A DNA stretch of 64,000 nt from Bryopsis sp. KO-2023 (Eukaryota; Chlorophyta; Ulvophyceae; Bryopsidales; Bryopsidaceae), in NCBI GenBank assembly GCA_030272585.1, contig BSYQ01000007.1, positions 562,001 through 626,000 of the forward strand. The letters run 5' to 3'. Under the pieces are notes generated by a model. The model saw nothing but the letters and a program-made list of their open reading frames with translations. It was not told the DNA's origin and did no database searches. Positions 46,970 through 57,597 of this stretch are shown in pieces; the stretch's first letter is position 1, and each line of letters starts with the position of its first letter. A program made the position numbers and the translations under genes.

Positions 46970-48889
46970 CTATTGAAAATCCTTTGAAGGTCCCTCTCTT
47001 CCCTTCGTTTTCTGCCCTCCTTTAGCTGGAGTGTTGTTCTGTCTGAACCCTGGAGGTAAGGGACTGTGTGGAACTCTGTCTGGAATAGTCTCTGGAGTGA
47101 GGTTGAACTTAACTTTCTTCTCCTGGGTCAGTTTCCCTCCTTTCCTTTTCTTCCCTGCTGCAGTATGGACTGCTTCTCCTAAGGAGGAGTCTTGTGCCTC
47201 CTGTGTCCTAAGTGGAATAGCTCCCATCCTCCCATTCCCTTTTTGATAGAAAATCTGCTGAGGGCCCATCATTATCATTGCCCTGATGGTCTTCAGGAAA
47301 TCCACTCCCAACAGAACATCATAGGTGTTTGTGTCCATGATGATGAAAGACCCATGGGAGCCTGTCCCTCCTATATTGATAAACACCTTGGGAAGGTACC
47401 CCAAGGCGGTGGCCAACTCTCCACTAGCAGTCCTGAACACTAGTTCTGAAGGTTTGACCTGATCCACCAGGCCGAGCTTTTCCACCATTGCCTTTGACAT
47501 ACACCCATGACTAGCTCCTGTGTCCACTATTGCTTCCATTGTCTCTCCATTAATCTTGATAGCACATCTAGCTGGGATGTTCCTGGGGGCTGCCTCCCCT
47601 TGCAAAGTGTCCACCTCCAACATCCCTATCTCTTTTTCTCCTCCTTCCTGGCTAGAGGTTTCAGGGTCAAAGTGGAGGGGTTGAGTTACCCCTGCATCTA
47701 CTGAACTCATGAGCTCAGCTTCCCTCAGGAGGGCTTCTCTAATCTCAGGGGCATAATACATGAATGTTTTCAAGGGTACTGGAAATTCTGCTTTGTCTAA
47801 GAATGTCTGGGCATCCTGTAAGGCATGCTTTTTCCCCATTCTGTATTTATTCTCTGCCCCTGAAGTCTTTCCTTCCACCATGTTCATCTGAAACTCCTGA
47901 GGTCTGGAGTTCCCCCTGTCTGTAGTCCTCTGTAAGATGATGGGGGTGGTGCCAGCTCTGTACTGTAGACTATAGGTAATTCCTGACTTTTTCTGGGGGC
48001 AGTTCCCCCACCTGTGACCTGGTGTCCCACAGTTCCAGCATTCCCCTAAGTTCAGGTCTTTCTTCAATAGAGGACTGTAGTATCCCATTGTCCTAGCTCT
48101 TCCCATGTCCTGACTCCTTCCTCCCTTGTTCCCTGAAGCTCTTCCTTTAACTTTCTGCTGCCATTCTTGCAATCTTTCCTCTGGGGCTGGCAGGGCTGCA
48201 TAAAGTTTGCCCATATGATTCTCCAGAACTTTTTGAACTTTGCTCATGACCTTATTCATAAGCTTTTTTTCTTTTGAGTCAGTAGTCTGTTCAGTAGTTT
48301 TTCTTGAGTCTGTGTCAGAATCTGAACTGTCTGGAGCTCCCCTTTTCTTATTCACTCCTAAGCCCTCCACTGACTTTGCAGCAGTCACCACTGCATCAAA
48401 GTCTTGGTGCTGGAAGGGTGCTATAGCATCCCTTATTTTTGGAGATATCCCCGCCTGGAAGATATGACGAAGATACTCGTCGTTTAACTGAATAGCCAAG
48501 GATGTATCTCCACGGGTTGCGGCCTGAATGTTCGTGATATCTTCGGCTAAGCCCCTAAGGGCGTCGGCGTAGTCTTCGACTGTTTCGTTAGTTTTCTGGC
48601 GGCGTTTGTTCAGCTCGCTCATCAACTCATCGGTGGCCCCCAGCCATCTTTTCATAAACTTCTTTCGGAAGTTCTCCCAGCTCATATCTTCTGCAAGAGC
48701 GGCGGCCCAGCGAGCCGCCCCATCCGTGAGGTTCGCTTTAGCTCTGATAACTTTAAAACGAGCAGGCCAGCCCTGGGCTTCTGCCGTTGCTTCTACAGCT
48801 TTGAACCATTCCGCTGCTGGAGGTTTCTTTCCGTCAAACTTTTCGAGCTTGGGAGCACGATACTTGTCGGTAGACGTTGCTCCAACCAT
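46970..48889 (-). CDS. Gag with zinc knuckle and aspartic protease (retrotransposon)
   Basis: 639 residues from ATG. The N-terminal retrotransposon-gag domain (FDGKKPPAAEWFKAVEA, ENFRKKFMKRWLGATDE) is followed by a charged linker and a CCHC zinc knuckle CWNCGTPGHRWGNC (about residue 285). The protease core is EAIVDTGASHGCMS (DTG active site) with the flap and the second hydrophobic box DVLLGVDFLKTI. Gag forms the particle and binds element RNA, and the protease matures it. Fusion of Gag and protease in one frame, with RT in another, is a known arrangement. Stop is TAG, preceded by a run of four T. Confidence 0.93.
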   Translation of the reverse strand: MVGATSTDKYRAPKLEKFDGKKPPAAEWFKAVEATAEAQGWPARFKVIRAKANLTDGAARWAAALAEDMSWENFRKKFMKRWLGATDELMSELNKRRQKTNETVEDYADALRGLAEDITNIQAATRGDTSLAIQLNDEYLRHIFQAGISPKIRDAIAPFQHQDFDAVVTAAKSVEGLGVNKKRGAPDSSDSDTDSRKTTEQTTDSKEKKLMNKVMSKVQKVLENHMGKLYAALPAPEERLQEWQQKVKGRASGNKGGRSQDMGRARTMGYYSPLLKKDLNLGECWNCGTPGHRWGNCPQKKSGITYSLQYRAGTTPIILQRTTDRGNSRPQEFQMNMVEGKTSGAENKYRMGKKHALQDAQTFLDKAEFPVPLKTFMYYAPEIREALLREAELMSSVDAGVTQPLHFDPETSSQEGGEKEIGMLEVDTLQGEAAPRNIPARCAIKINGETMEAIVDTGASHGCMSKAMVEKLGLVDQVKPSELVFRTASGELATALGYLPKVFINIGGTGSHGSFIIMDTNTYDVLLGVDFLKTIRAMIMMGPQQIFYQKGNGRMGAIPLRTQEAQDSSLGEAVHTAAGKKRKGGKLTQEKKVKFNLTPETIPDRVPHSPLPPGFRQNNTPAKGGQKTKGREGPSKDFQ

Positions 48890-49035
48890 TGTTCCTACAG
48901 TGTGTTACACTTGTGTTATTTTCTGGAGAGCTTTCTCTTAGAGAGAGGTGGTCACCAGGGTGATCAGTGAACAGTGTTGCACAGAACTTTTGTTGTGATG
49001 TTAGTGGGCCCATTTTCCTAACAAATCCGAAGCTC

Positions 49036-49053
49036 GTCGCCGCTCCGAAACCA
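49036..49053 (-). other. Primer-binding site for reverse transcription
   Basis: Just inside the 5' (right) LTR the minus strand reads TGGTTTCGGAGCGGCGAC. It starts with the TGG that pairs with a tRNA CCA end. The primer tRNA would end GCTCCGAAACCA; I cannot name it with certainty. Confidence 0.6.
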
Positions 49054-50565
49054 AAAAGCGCACTCGGCGCAACTACTAACTTTCATTCGCGCCGCAATCG
49101 CGAATTGAGTCGCACCGAACTACTGCAGAGTCCGTCTACAGTAACAGAGTCGGACTGCGCCAACCTTAAACGTCATCTCAAAAACTTGGTATCTAAACTG
49201 CAACGCACTGAAACTATCGTCACCCAAGAAGTCGGCTAAGACCAGTCGCACTAACAAAACATTGCCATCCGAGAGTCACAGTCTCGAATCCCTCTAACAA
49301 CGAAAGGCCTAAGACCAGGCACCTGAAAGTAAGACGAGTCGAAGTCAAAGGAGACACCCGCTAAGAGGGACTTGCTCCTGCGACCGAGACAGAAAGTGGA
49401 GTTCCCCGGAGGGTGGTCGCTAAGAGACCATGTCCTAAGGAGACTCTGGAAACTAAGCTGAAGAAGGGAGAAACATGACAACAAACAAGAAAACACTCAG
49501 AGGAGAGGGCAGCTCCTCTGAGTGTCTCCTTGTGTTTTAGTTATTCCACTCAGAGGAGAGGGCAGCTCCTCTGAGTGGAAAAACTCCTAAGGGAAGGGCA
49601 GCACCTTCCCTTTCTGACTACTGAAACTAAAGCTACTCAGAAGCAACCTATTTTATCCTCAGCTACTCAGCTGACATCCCTAACTTCTAATCACTTCCGA
49701 ATATCAACATTCTCGTCCAGAGATCAGAAAAATAGAGGAAATCTTCAGGGATTTCCTCTGAGTTCTTATTCACACACTATCACACACTATCACACACCTA
49801 TAATTTTGCAGAGAAATGTTTACAGAAAAGAGAAGGGATGAGGTATCCCACTTTGAAAATGAACTGCATTATCCTTGAGTAATCTGATCCTTAGCCAGAA
49901 GTACCTCGTTCGGTCAGAATTCCCGTTTAAGGTAAGTCGCGAAGCTTCCTTAAGTTCGTCCCGAGTAAGAAGTCCTTTCTTTAGATAGATATCCGAGGTA
50001 AGTAGTTCACGAGGTAAGTGCTGAGGTCTGAATTATTCTAACAGACCTCGGCGCTATTTTCATACTCGCCGCCAGTTCAAGTGCTAGCGCACGTGTGTTG
50101 GCGGCGAGTTCGGCGTCGCAGCGAGGATCGCATAAGCGATCCGACTTACAGCTGCATTGATCGCCTTATGGGTCGTGTTTCGTAGGGGGTTGCTTTCGAT
50201 GTGTTGTTTTCTATCGTGTTTTCGTTGGCCCCTTGTGTTCCCAGCCGCACTTTTCGTAGAAGTCATACCTCGGATGTCACAGAGTGACAGGGCCGATAGT
50301 AAGACTCCTAGTACTCTGCGCTAGCCATGGGTTGGCTTGCCAGCTATTCGATATCAACCAACGCATCAATATACAACTATTCCTACGTCATCGACCTCGT
50401 CGGGGGTTGAACCCAACGTGCGAACCACCAGGTCTCACATAGAGCAGCGCATAACACGACTGTTTATCAGTGTGAGTTGGTGAGTCTGTTCATCCGAATT
50501 ATTATTGGAATAATCGTTACATTTCTTGGCAGTACATCTGCCAAGTTCTTTCTAGCCCCGTCACA
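49054..50565 (-). repeat. Right LTR (5' LTR of the element)
   Basis: Matches the left LTR from 49075 to 50565. Its outer end CGTCACA abuts the CCCTG duplication at 50566-50570. Its inner end passes directly from GCGCTTTT (minus strand) into the primer-binding site and lacks the terminal GGATCGTCACA found at the outer end of the left LTR. The spacer at 49525-49546 is inverted relative to the left copy. Confidence 0.9.
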
Positions 50566-50570
50566 CCCTG
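50566..50570. repeat. Target-site duplication, right copy (CCCTG)
   Basis: Second copy of CCCTG, immediately after the right LTR end. With 39564-39568 it defines the insertion site, 165 bp before the start codon of the kinase gene. Confidence 0.85.
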
Positions 50571-50735
50571 GCCCCCGGCTTCCAGGATGATGTCCTGTGT
50601 ATCGTGGTCGACAGTCGGTCGCCACGCAACTCAGGCACGTTTCTGGGTATACAAGTACCCTGCTCTTCCTGTCGGTTAAGTAGTTTACGCTGAGAAACTG
50701 AACTTTCAAGACGAAACCGGATACTGTGGTCTCGA

Positions 50736-51836
50736 ATGGACACAAACTGGGTCCCACCCTTGGATCTGGACCTCCCACGTTGGATTAGGTACGCAGGGCT
50801 TTTGGGGAGGGGTGGCCAGACTTTTGTAATAGGCGCTGACGACATTCGTCGAGTAGGCGGAACCGGTGATCTCGTTGGACCAGTTGCGATCAAATGTTAC
50901 CCACGACGACTCTTGGTGGAGGATCGTCGACGGTTCCGCGTCCTGCGCGAAGTGATCAACCATCGACGACTCAAACACAATCACGTCGTTGGGTTTCGCG
51001 AGGTGCGGCTCACGAGGAACTACCTGCTGATCGTCCTAGAGATCGTGAACGGAGGGAATTTGAAGAAAGTCCTGAAACACGGACGTTTGAGTGAGGAGGA
51101 GGCGCGGTGGTATTTCCAGCAGCTCGTTTGCGGAACCGATTACTGTCATCGGTCGAAGGTGCTCAACAGGGATATCAGCCTGGAGAACATCCTCCTCGAC
51201 GAGCTGGATGGAATAGACGGGGTGCTGATGAGGGGTTGCGTGAGGTTGTGTGACTTCGGCTTGTCTAGAGACGAGTGCTCTGTGGAGCTGCACTCGAATA
51301 TCAGGCCGATCTCAGCCGTCGGGAAGGTGGGGTATATCGCGCCCGAGATAATACATCGACCAGCAGGGGCCCCGCGGTTGGGCGCTGAAGTTTTGAAAAA
51401 GAGTGACATTTTCTCACTGGGGGTTTGTCTCTACAAAATGCTCCTGGGTGTGGATCGGTGGCCGCTGGTCGACAGTAACGAAGGGGAGATGTCCCCCCGG
51501 GAGATCGTCGAGGAGTTGGTGAACGCATCAAGGGGCCCCTTCGAACTTGTTCCGGGTTTGCGGGATGTGTCGGCAAACGATATGTCGGACGAGTGCAAGG
51601 ACTTGTTGAACAGAACGCTCCAAAGGAACTCAGAGAATCGGATCGCCATGCACGAGATCTGGGAGCACCAGTGGTTCAAGGAAGGGTTGCCACCTAGGAT
51701 CAGGGAATACAATGATGAGGTGACGGCGGAAGAGTTTGCGCGACAACACATGAGAGGCGTGCAATCCGAAGAAGAAGTAACAGAAAGGATCAACGCGGGA
51801 GCCGATTTTTCGGTCGAAAATGATTGCTGGTACTGA
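50736..51836 (+). CDS. SnRK2-like protein kinase with altered catalytic loop
   Basis: Intronless frame of 366 residues. Kinase landmarks: glycine loop LGRGGQTFV (24-32, third Gly missing), VAIK with Lys 53, helix-C Glu 72, DFG at 173-175, YIAPEI at 200-205 and an FSLGVCLYKMLLG helix F. EEEARWYFQQL, GTDYCHR, LENILLD and the LHS...VGxxxYIAPE activation segment are very close to SnRK2 kinases. Ser 193 aligns with the activating Ser of that loop. The catalytic loop, however, is NRDISLEN (144-151) instead of HRDLKLEN: His to Asn and the loop Lys to Ser, with the catalytic Asp and the Asn kept. The end DFSVENDCWY is acidic and aromatic. SnRK2 kinases respond to osmotic stress and are held off by group A PP2C. 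The retrotransposon lies directly upstream. Confidence 0.9.
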   Translation: MDTNWVPPLDLDLPRWIRYAGLLGRGGQTFVIGADDIRRVGGTGDLVGPVAIKCYPRRLLVEDRRRFRVLREVINHRRLKHNHVVGFREVRLTRNYLLIVLEIVNGGNLKKVLKHGRLSEEEARWYFQQLVCGTDYCHRSKVLNRDISLENILLDELDGIDGVLMRGCVRLCDFGLSRDECSVELHSNIRPISAVGKVGYIAPEIIHRPAGAPRLGAEVLKKSDIFSLGVCLYKMLLGVDRWPLVDSNEGEMSPREIVEELVNASRGPFELVPGLRDVSANDMSDECKDLLNRTLQRNSENRIAMHEIWEHQWFKEGLPPRIREYNDEVTAEEFARQHMRGVQSEEEVTERINAGADFSVENDCWY

Positions 51837-52915
51837 GTACCAAGTCGAAAAAAAAAATGATTTTTATAGTACTTGTACCTGGTTATAGAAGCTGGGGTCT
51901 GGAAAACGAAGTTTACTGATAGGTGTCGTTGAGTAGTCCCGCAATTGAAGGTGACTGTGACAAATAGTTAAAGAGAGAGGGTATTGAGTCAATGCTATAT
52001 GCAGAAAAGGGGGGGGGGTGCATGTGCTTTATCAAGGAATTTATCTTTCCTGGATTCCAGATGGAATTACTTTTTATTGACAATCACAATCTGATTTATT
52101 TTTGTGCTGTTTTGGGGTGAATAACTTTTTTTCAGACTTGAAACAAGATTAGAATGAATTGGGATCGCATTCATTGCATACACTGGAGTACTACTTGGGA
52201 AAGGCATCTGTTGTTTCAAGTCATCTATTTAAGTGTATATTAAGTAACAAAAAGTATGTTGGAATGAATGCTTGGTGCATGGTGTGGCATCCATCCATAT
52301 GTCTTGATCAGTTTCTTGAAAACTAGGTTTTGTTGTACCCACAAAGTTGGTGTCGTGATTGTACGACTGGGGCAAGGATAAAACTATCCACATTGTTCGT
52401 TATTCGCCTTTTTAAGGTCGTTGTAAGAGTTTTAAAGAAACAACAGCCATAAAAGGGGAAAGTGGAACCAAACAATATCTTCTACTTGACTAAAATCTGA
52501 CTGAGGTCGAGAGGCCTGGACAACACATGGAAATCAGGTTTTTGATATTTACTTCATCGCCGGTATAAATCACCATCCCATCCCATATTTTTTTGATCCA
52601 CAATGCTTCTAAGGCCTTGTTAGTTAACTGTTTGCTGAGATGGACACTGTGAACACAAAATCATAGAAAGGAATCTTGTAAACAAATCAACAAATTCTCG
52701 AATTTGATTTCACCCCCTCCCCCTTTTTCAGTTTCTCGGTTGTGGGGGCAACCTGTAAAATACAAATCCAAACATAACAGTGGAAACGATCAGCAGAACA
52801 CAAGGTCAATTACTGACCAATCGTACATGGCACTAACTTCTCCAACCCATCAATCCCCAAGCAATTCAATGTCCAAAATTAGTCTGCAGAAAAAACAGAA
52901 GTCTGCAGCAGAATT
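51837..52915. other. Convergent intergenic region between kinase and ZDS
   Basis: The plus-strand kinase stops at 51836 and the minus-strand ZDS stops at 52916, so both 3' ends face each other here. No gene or motif is recognised. A G homopolymer lies near 52010-52018. Confidence 0.6.
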
Positions 52916-55900
52916 TCAATCAAGCGTAATTTTGGTCAGGGCTTTCTCGTTGTGAAGCGAAGCCACTGAGTCCAAAATAAACCCTGCACACTGGCGACCT
53001 GTAAAAACATTCAATCTCAGTCAATACCCAAATAAACCATGGACCTCAAATCCCATGCTCACCCTCCAAAAATGATTAAAAACAAATAAAAGTGAATAAA
53101 TAAATAAATAAGTGAAGAAAATAGTGAAGAAATTATCGACCGAATGCATCAACCCCCCCCCCCCCCCTCCCCGTCTTTTTTCCTACCAGACAAAGTAGCA
53201 CCCTCCATGGAATCGATGTAGTCTTGTGCTGTGTAGCTACCAGCAAGGAAAAAATTGTCGACAGTGGTTTTCTGGTTAGGTCTGAACGGGTCCAAGCCAG
53301 GAGCCTCTCGATACAGCGATTGGGCAACTTTCACCACGGAGGACCATGTCGCAGTCAAATTCTTAGCCGAAGGGAACAAGACCCTCACCTGATGTTAACA
53401 GACAGAAAATTGCCTTAATCCATCGTCCAAACTGAAAGAGAAACCCATACAACCCTACGGAATTGGAAACCATTCGCACACAGTGGAAAAAACGGATAAC
53501 ACTCATTGAATCCACTGCAAGAAGGACAGGCCGGAAACCTCGCCAGCATCACCACGCTTCCATAAAAAAAACCTCAGCCAAACAAAATCACTGGCTTATC
53601 GTGGCAGGGTAAGGGGAGGTTTCTGCAGATGCTTTACCTGTTCGTCCATTTTCTTTGCGATTGTTGCATTATCCAGGGGCATGTACGGTTCAGCTGGTGT
53701 GATGACGACTTGCATGAGCGAGCCCTCCCCCTCGATGTAATAGTCTTCTGGGGAGGTCAGGGCAAGATCCGCGAAACAAGAAAAGTCGGCATCGGCACTG
53801 TATCAAGGCACAACAATTCAGAAAAAAAAACACACAGACAGAAGAAAATTCATAGGGGAAGATTTGTTGTTTCAAGATATGCCCATAGTGGCGCCAAGAG
53901 TGCATACAATTCTCGACAACTTTCAAAGCAGTTTCTCATGCACACTATTTTTTAATTCTGTTTCCACCTACAGCCCGTCGAAGTGTAAAATGCCTTTTAC
54001 CTGTACAGCAGGTTGTTCAATCCATGTGCTCTTGCTTTGCCAAGTTCCTTGGCCTTCTCCTGGTCTTGCATTTCAGTGACCCAACCGTCATACCTCAGTT
54101 GGACTGTGATCACTGGCACTCCAACCAGCTTGAAGATATTGTCAAACTACACAACACAAGAATGCAATTATTACACCCCGATACACTCCACACACTCACA
54201 CAAAAAAAAGGCATAGGAGCAGCAAAACGAATCAACACAAAAAATAGAAAAAAAGCAGTTTAGTTCAGTTCAGTTTAGTTTTCACAGCAAAAATGCCATT
54301 TGATGTTCGACAATCTCATCTGTCGATTATTCGCACCCCCACCGGATTTTAAAAAAATGAATAATAAAATTTGGATTTGGAAAAATTGATCCCTGTGTTG
54401 AGAGCAAAGCAAGCAGGGCGTTGAAATTTACCATTTCAATTTTGCGCCAGCCCTGAGGGATGAGCTTCTTGGCACCTGGGACATCCAAAGCTCCAACATA
54501 GGCATCTGCTGTTACAGTTTCTCCATTTGCCATTTGCAGTCCAGTCACGACTGGCACTCCACTGGCATCCTCCTCGTACAATATTTCCCTGAATACACCA
54601 GGTCCATTCAAGGCAGTTGTACACTTCTCCAAAGGTATACCACCCATAAGAAAGGAAGGAAGAGGGCTGACAATTTCTGCATGCTCACCTGCATCCTTGG
54701 CGGGTGTGAATTTTACCACCCTTTGCTTTGATGTAATCTGTGATGGGTGTGAGAAGTCTGTCTTGAGGAGAGCCGTTCAGCATTCTCAAACAGGAGGCAT
54801 CCGTCTTTGTGGCGAAAAAAAGGAAAATGGACAGCATGCACCTCGCAGAAATGTCGTCGCAGTTCAAAAATCCAAGAGCGTATGCTGTGAATCCACACAT
54901 ATAAGAAAAACCCGGAAATTCAACTATACACCAGAAAAAATGCCGAGAAACGATTTCGGTGAAAACAACTCCCATAAGCCTAAGAAATCAAAAGAAGTTC
55001 AACTAATAATATGAGACTCCCCACATTTGTCTTGTTTGATAGATTTATCCCTAGCACCACCCTGTGCATCCACGGTGTCTGAATCTTATCCCAAATATCC
55101 TACAAAACCTGCCCCCCCCCCCTCATATGGGATGGATTTAGTGTCCAGTTATGAAATCCTGAGGGCAAATTTGTTGGAAGAGATTCGGCCTCACCGATTG
55201 GGTCCCACATCCTGTCAAGGGAAGCTTGTGAGCCTCCATGACTTTTGAACCAATCCGAGAAGCTGACATTATCAAGCTTCCTGACATCCTGCATGCCTCC
55301 TTCAGGGTCGAACAAAGCTCTGACAACGGGGGAAGTCCCCAAAGCAAGGGAATTCTGGACCTTGTCGATCGGAGTGAGTTGCGGTGTCGTGAAGAAAGCT
55401 TTCAAACCTGGACAAACGGAGAAACCACACCAGATTGCTACAAACTCAAGGAACAGGAGAAAAACCGACTGTTCGTATTCGTATCTTCTTGGTCAATACT
55501 CTGTGGTTTAACTTGAAGCTTCACAGACATCAAGAAGGTGGATATTCGCCACTGGGACAAAAGAAATCAATGTTCGCAATATGTGAAATTTCTTTTCCTT
55601 TGTGTTTTGTACAGCAAGGGTTGGCGGGGCATCTTGCTGCAAAAATTTCTATGAGTGTAGTCGATACACGATTACATGCTAACTATTCTTTAGCTCGATT
55701 TTCATATTCAAACACCGGTTTACCATGAAATGGAGCCCCAATCTTCATCCCATTGACGAAAAACCGAAAATCCAGTTCTCGGACATCGCCCCCTTTGTTG
55801 ATGAAAGTATGGACATGATCTTTCAGCAGGAGGTTCTCAATCACCCCACACTTGGCCATCAATCTGAACAGATTGAAGTAGCATCCGAAGAAGACATGCA

Positions 55901-56691
55901 ATCCCATCTACAATTAAAGAAAAAAATAAAATGAATGAATGCAAAAGTAGAGTTAACTCAACAATGGTGTCAAATCCCACCCCACCTGAGGCCAGACATT
56001 TCAAAAAAAAAGCATCTAAATCGGTGTTTGCATATGACTATAGCCGTCCACACTTTCAAATTCACAAGCAGCATTGAACTCACTTCGATGTGGTTTCCAT
56101 CTTTGTCTTTCCAGGACGCTACTTTCCCCCCTGTCCATTTCCTTGCCTCATATATCTCCACCTCATGTCTACAAGATTCAATGGTTTATATTAGTCATGG
56201 AAGGAGCTCAGCAATATACTAATCAAAACCATGACACATATTACATGTACACCAAGCATCTTAAATTTTTGCTGAAGGCAACAAGGTGAACCATAACGGT
56301 TCTAAAAAACTAAGCTGTAGCCCTACTTTTTGCATCTGCAATCCCACTCACCCTTGATCGAGAAGCTCTACAGCAGTGGATAACCCTGCCAGCCCACTTC
56401 CGACAATCGCAACCTTCAGCTTTGGCGAATTCTGAGAATAGGAGGCACGTTTTGTTTCAGAGAAAGCATCCCTTTTTTAAACATCAGATGAGCGAGATAT
56501 GCATTGATGAAAAACAATCGGAAGAAAATAAGGTGGGGGAATGGAGGTCAGCTTTCTTGTGTTATTGCTTACAGGACTGGGAGGGCTGGGTTCTTCAGGA
56601 AACAATGATTTGAGAGGGGCATCTTTTGGACCAACATCTTCGCCTGAGGGCGCACCAACTCGCTCCCGGGGTGGAGCAGCAACAGCTTGGA
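52916..56691 (-). CDS. ZDS: Zeta-carotene desaturase (plastid carotenoid pathway); first exon unresolved
   Basis: Eleven exons join in frame for 541 codons: 56573-56691, 56352-56431, 56084-56168, 55724-55907, 55195-55407, 54689-54884, 54432-54588, 54001-54146, 53638-53797, 53187-53388 and 52916-52998. The FAD-binding Rossmann motif is [19 protein letters not shown], then [30 protein letters not shown] is diagnostic of ZDS rather than phytoene desaturase. The C-terminus has [20 protein letters not shown], the second FAD contact, and ends [15 protein letters not shown] converts zeta-carotene to lycopene in plastids using a quinone acceptor. The first listed exon ([13 protein letters not shown]...) enters in phase 1, so an upstream transit-peptide exon is needed. 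The stretch ending in CCAG before GTGTAAGC near 56846 is open and phase-compatible, but no ATG was found in it. Confidence 0.95.
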
Positions 56692-57597
56692 CTGAAAAAT
56701 TACACACACAAGAAAACTTTTACACTCTCTGCTCTGAATGCTGTGTTGAAACACCTTCTCCACACATGCTCAAATAAAGTTTCAAGTTCATACTGGCAAT
56801 ACATTTTTCCTTAGAACTGAAAACTATTGCTTACACCTGGGTTCCTGCAGGTGTAGTGGATTTTAACGGAGGGGGTTGCTCGGACTGTGTAGTTTGAACG
56901 CACCACGTCCAGGCCTCACAGCCCTATTGGCTCGTGATGGGCACCTTGCTGCAGCGAAACGTTGCCGGTTCGCTACGTGGGCTTTGAACTGGCACCCCTG
57001 TGTGAGGTGCGAAGAGAGGGACATCGTGTGCTCGTTTCAATGCGGCGTGTGCGGGAGAGGCGAGGTTTGCGAATTGTGCTCCCCACCACCGCTTTGATGG
57101 AGATGTGTGACGCTTCATGCCTTGATCCTACGATTGGGGTTTTGAAAGATTAGTGGTAGTACGTGATGCCTGTTCATCGATTTGTTGCGTGCCTGCCCAT
57201 GCACAGATTCGTGGAATGCCGTCCTGGTGGCTGGACGGCGTGAAGCAACGCTCGATTGAGTGGGGTGGATGTGCAGACAAATGGGAGGTGGAATTCTCGG
57301 TATATTCCCGCTAGGTCGAATCCTGCTCCGTCGAATTTACGTACGTGCCCACGTGACCCTCTAATTCCCGCATTTCACACTTCCTTTTGTGACGGCAGTG
57401 GGATTCGCTGCCACGATGAATATCGAGCACTGTCGTACGCGAACGAGCCGCAGTGTTCCGTCTAAAATAACGCCTGTCGGAGCGAGAACGCCAGCCAAAA
57501 AAAATTCTGCGGAGTTGGGCGACTTTCAACGACCCTCTAAAACGCCCTTACCTCAGGGTTCGACGCGGTGGGGGAAGTCACAATGGCAGCAAAAGAA
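56692..57597. other. Divergent region between ZDS and the 57.6-kb gene
   Basis: It should hold the missing ZDS transit-peptide exon (open frame ending near 56846; another candidate frame on the minus strand at 56924-57118 has transit-like composition but the wrong splice phase). It also holds the promoters of both genes, including the 33-nt motif at 57308-57340. Confidence 0.5.
57308..57340 (+). promoter_or_regulatory. Recurrent 33-nt upstream motif, copy 1
   Basis: It starts CCGCTAGGTCGAATCC and ends CGTCGAATTTAC, with TCGAAT twice. It matches the minus strand of 63779-63811 at 30 of 33 positions. Here it lies about 250 bp before the plus-strand gene. A shared regulatory element or a short dispersed repeat are both possible. 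Confidence 0.5.

Larger units (their letters stand above)
39569..50565 (-). mobile_element. Complete Ty3/Gypsy-type LTR retrotransposon, about 11.0 kb
   Basis: The element reads on the minus strand. From its 5' end the order is: LTR (right), primer-binding site, gag with zinc knuckle and aspartic protease, reverse transcriptase plus RNase H in the -1 frame, an extra 165-residue ORF, integrase, another small ORF, polypurine stretch, LTR (left). RT-RNaseH before integrase is the Ty3/Gypsy order. It is flanked by CCCTG duplications. The two LTRs have equal length over their shared part and differ, by my reading, at one base plus a small inversion, so the insertion is recent. No frameshift or stop disrupts the long ORFs, so it may still be active. 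Termini are TGTGACG...CGTCACA. Confidence 0.95.

Noticed and set aside
52704..56289. Plus-strand frames across the ZDS locus
   Set aside because: They fall over ZDS exons and introns. The minus-strand exon chain explains the region fully.
57240..57340. tRNA-like T-loop (GGTCGAATCC) on the plus strand
   Set aside because: No matching acceptor stem or anticodon arm. The stretch is part of the 33-nt motif shared with 63.8 kb.
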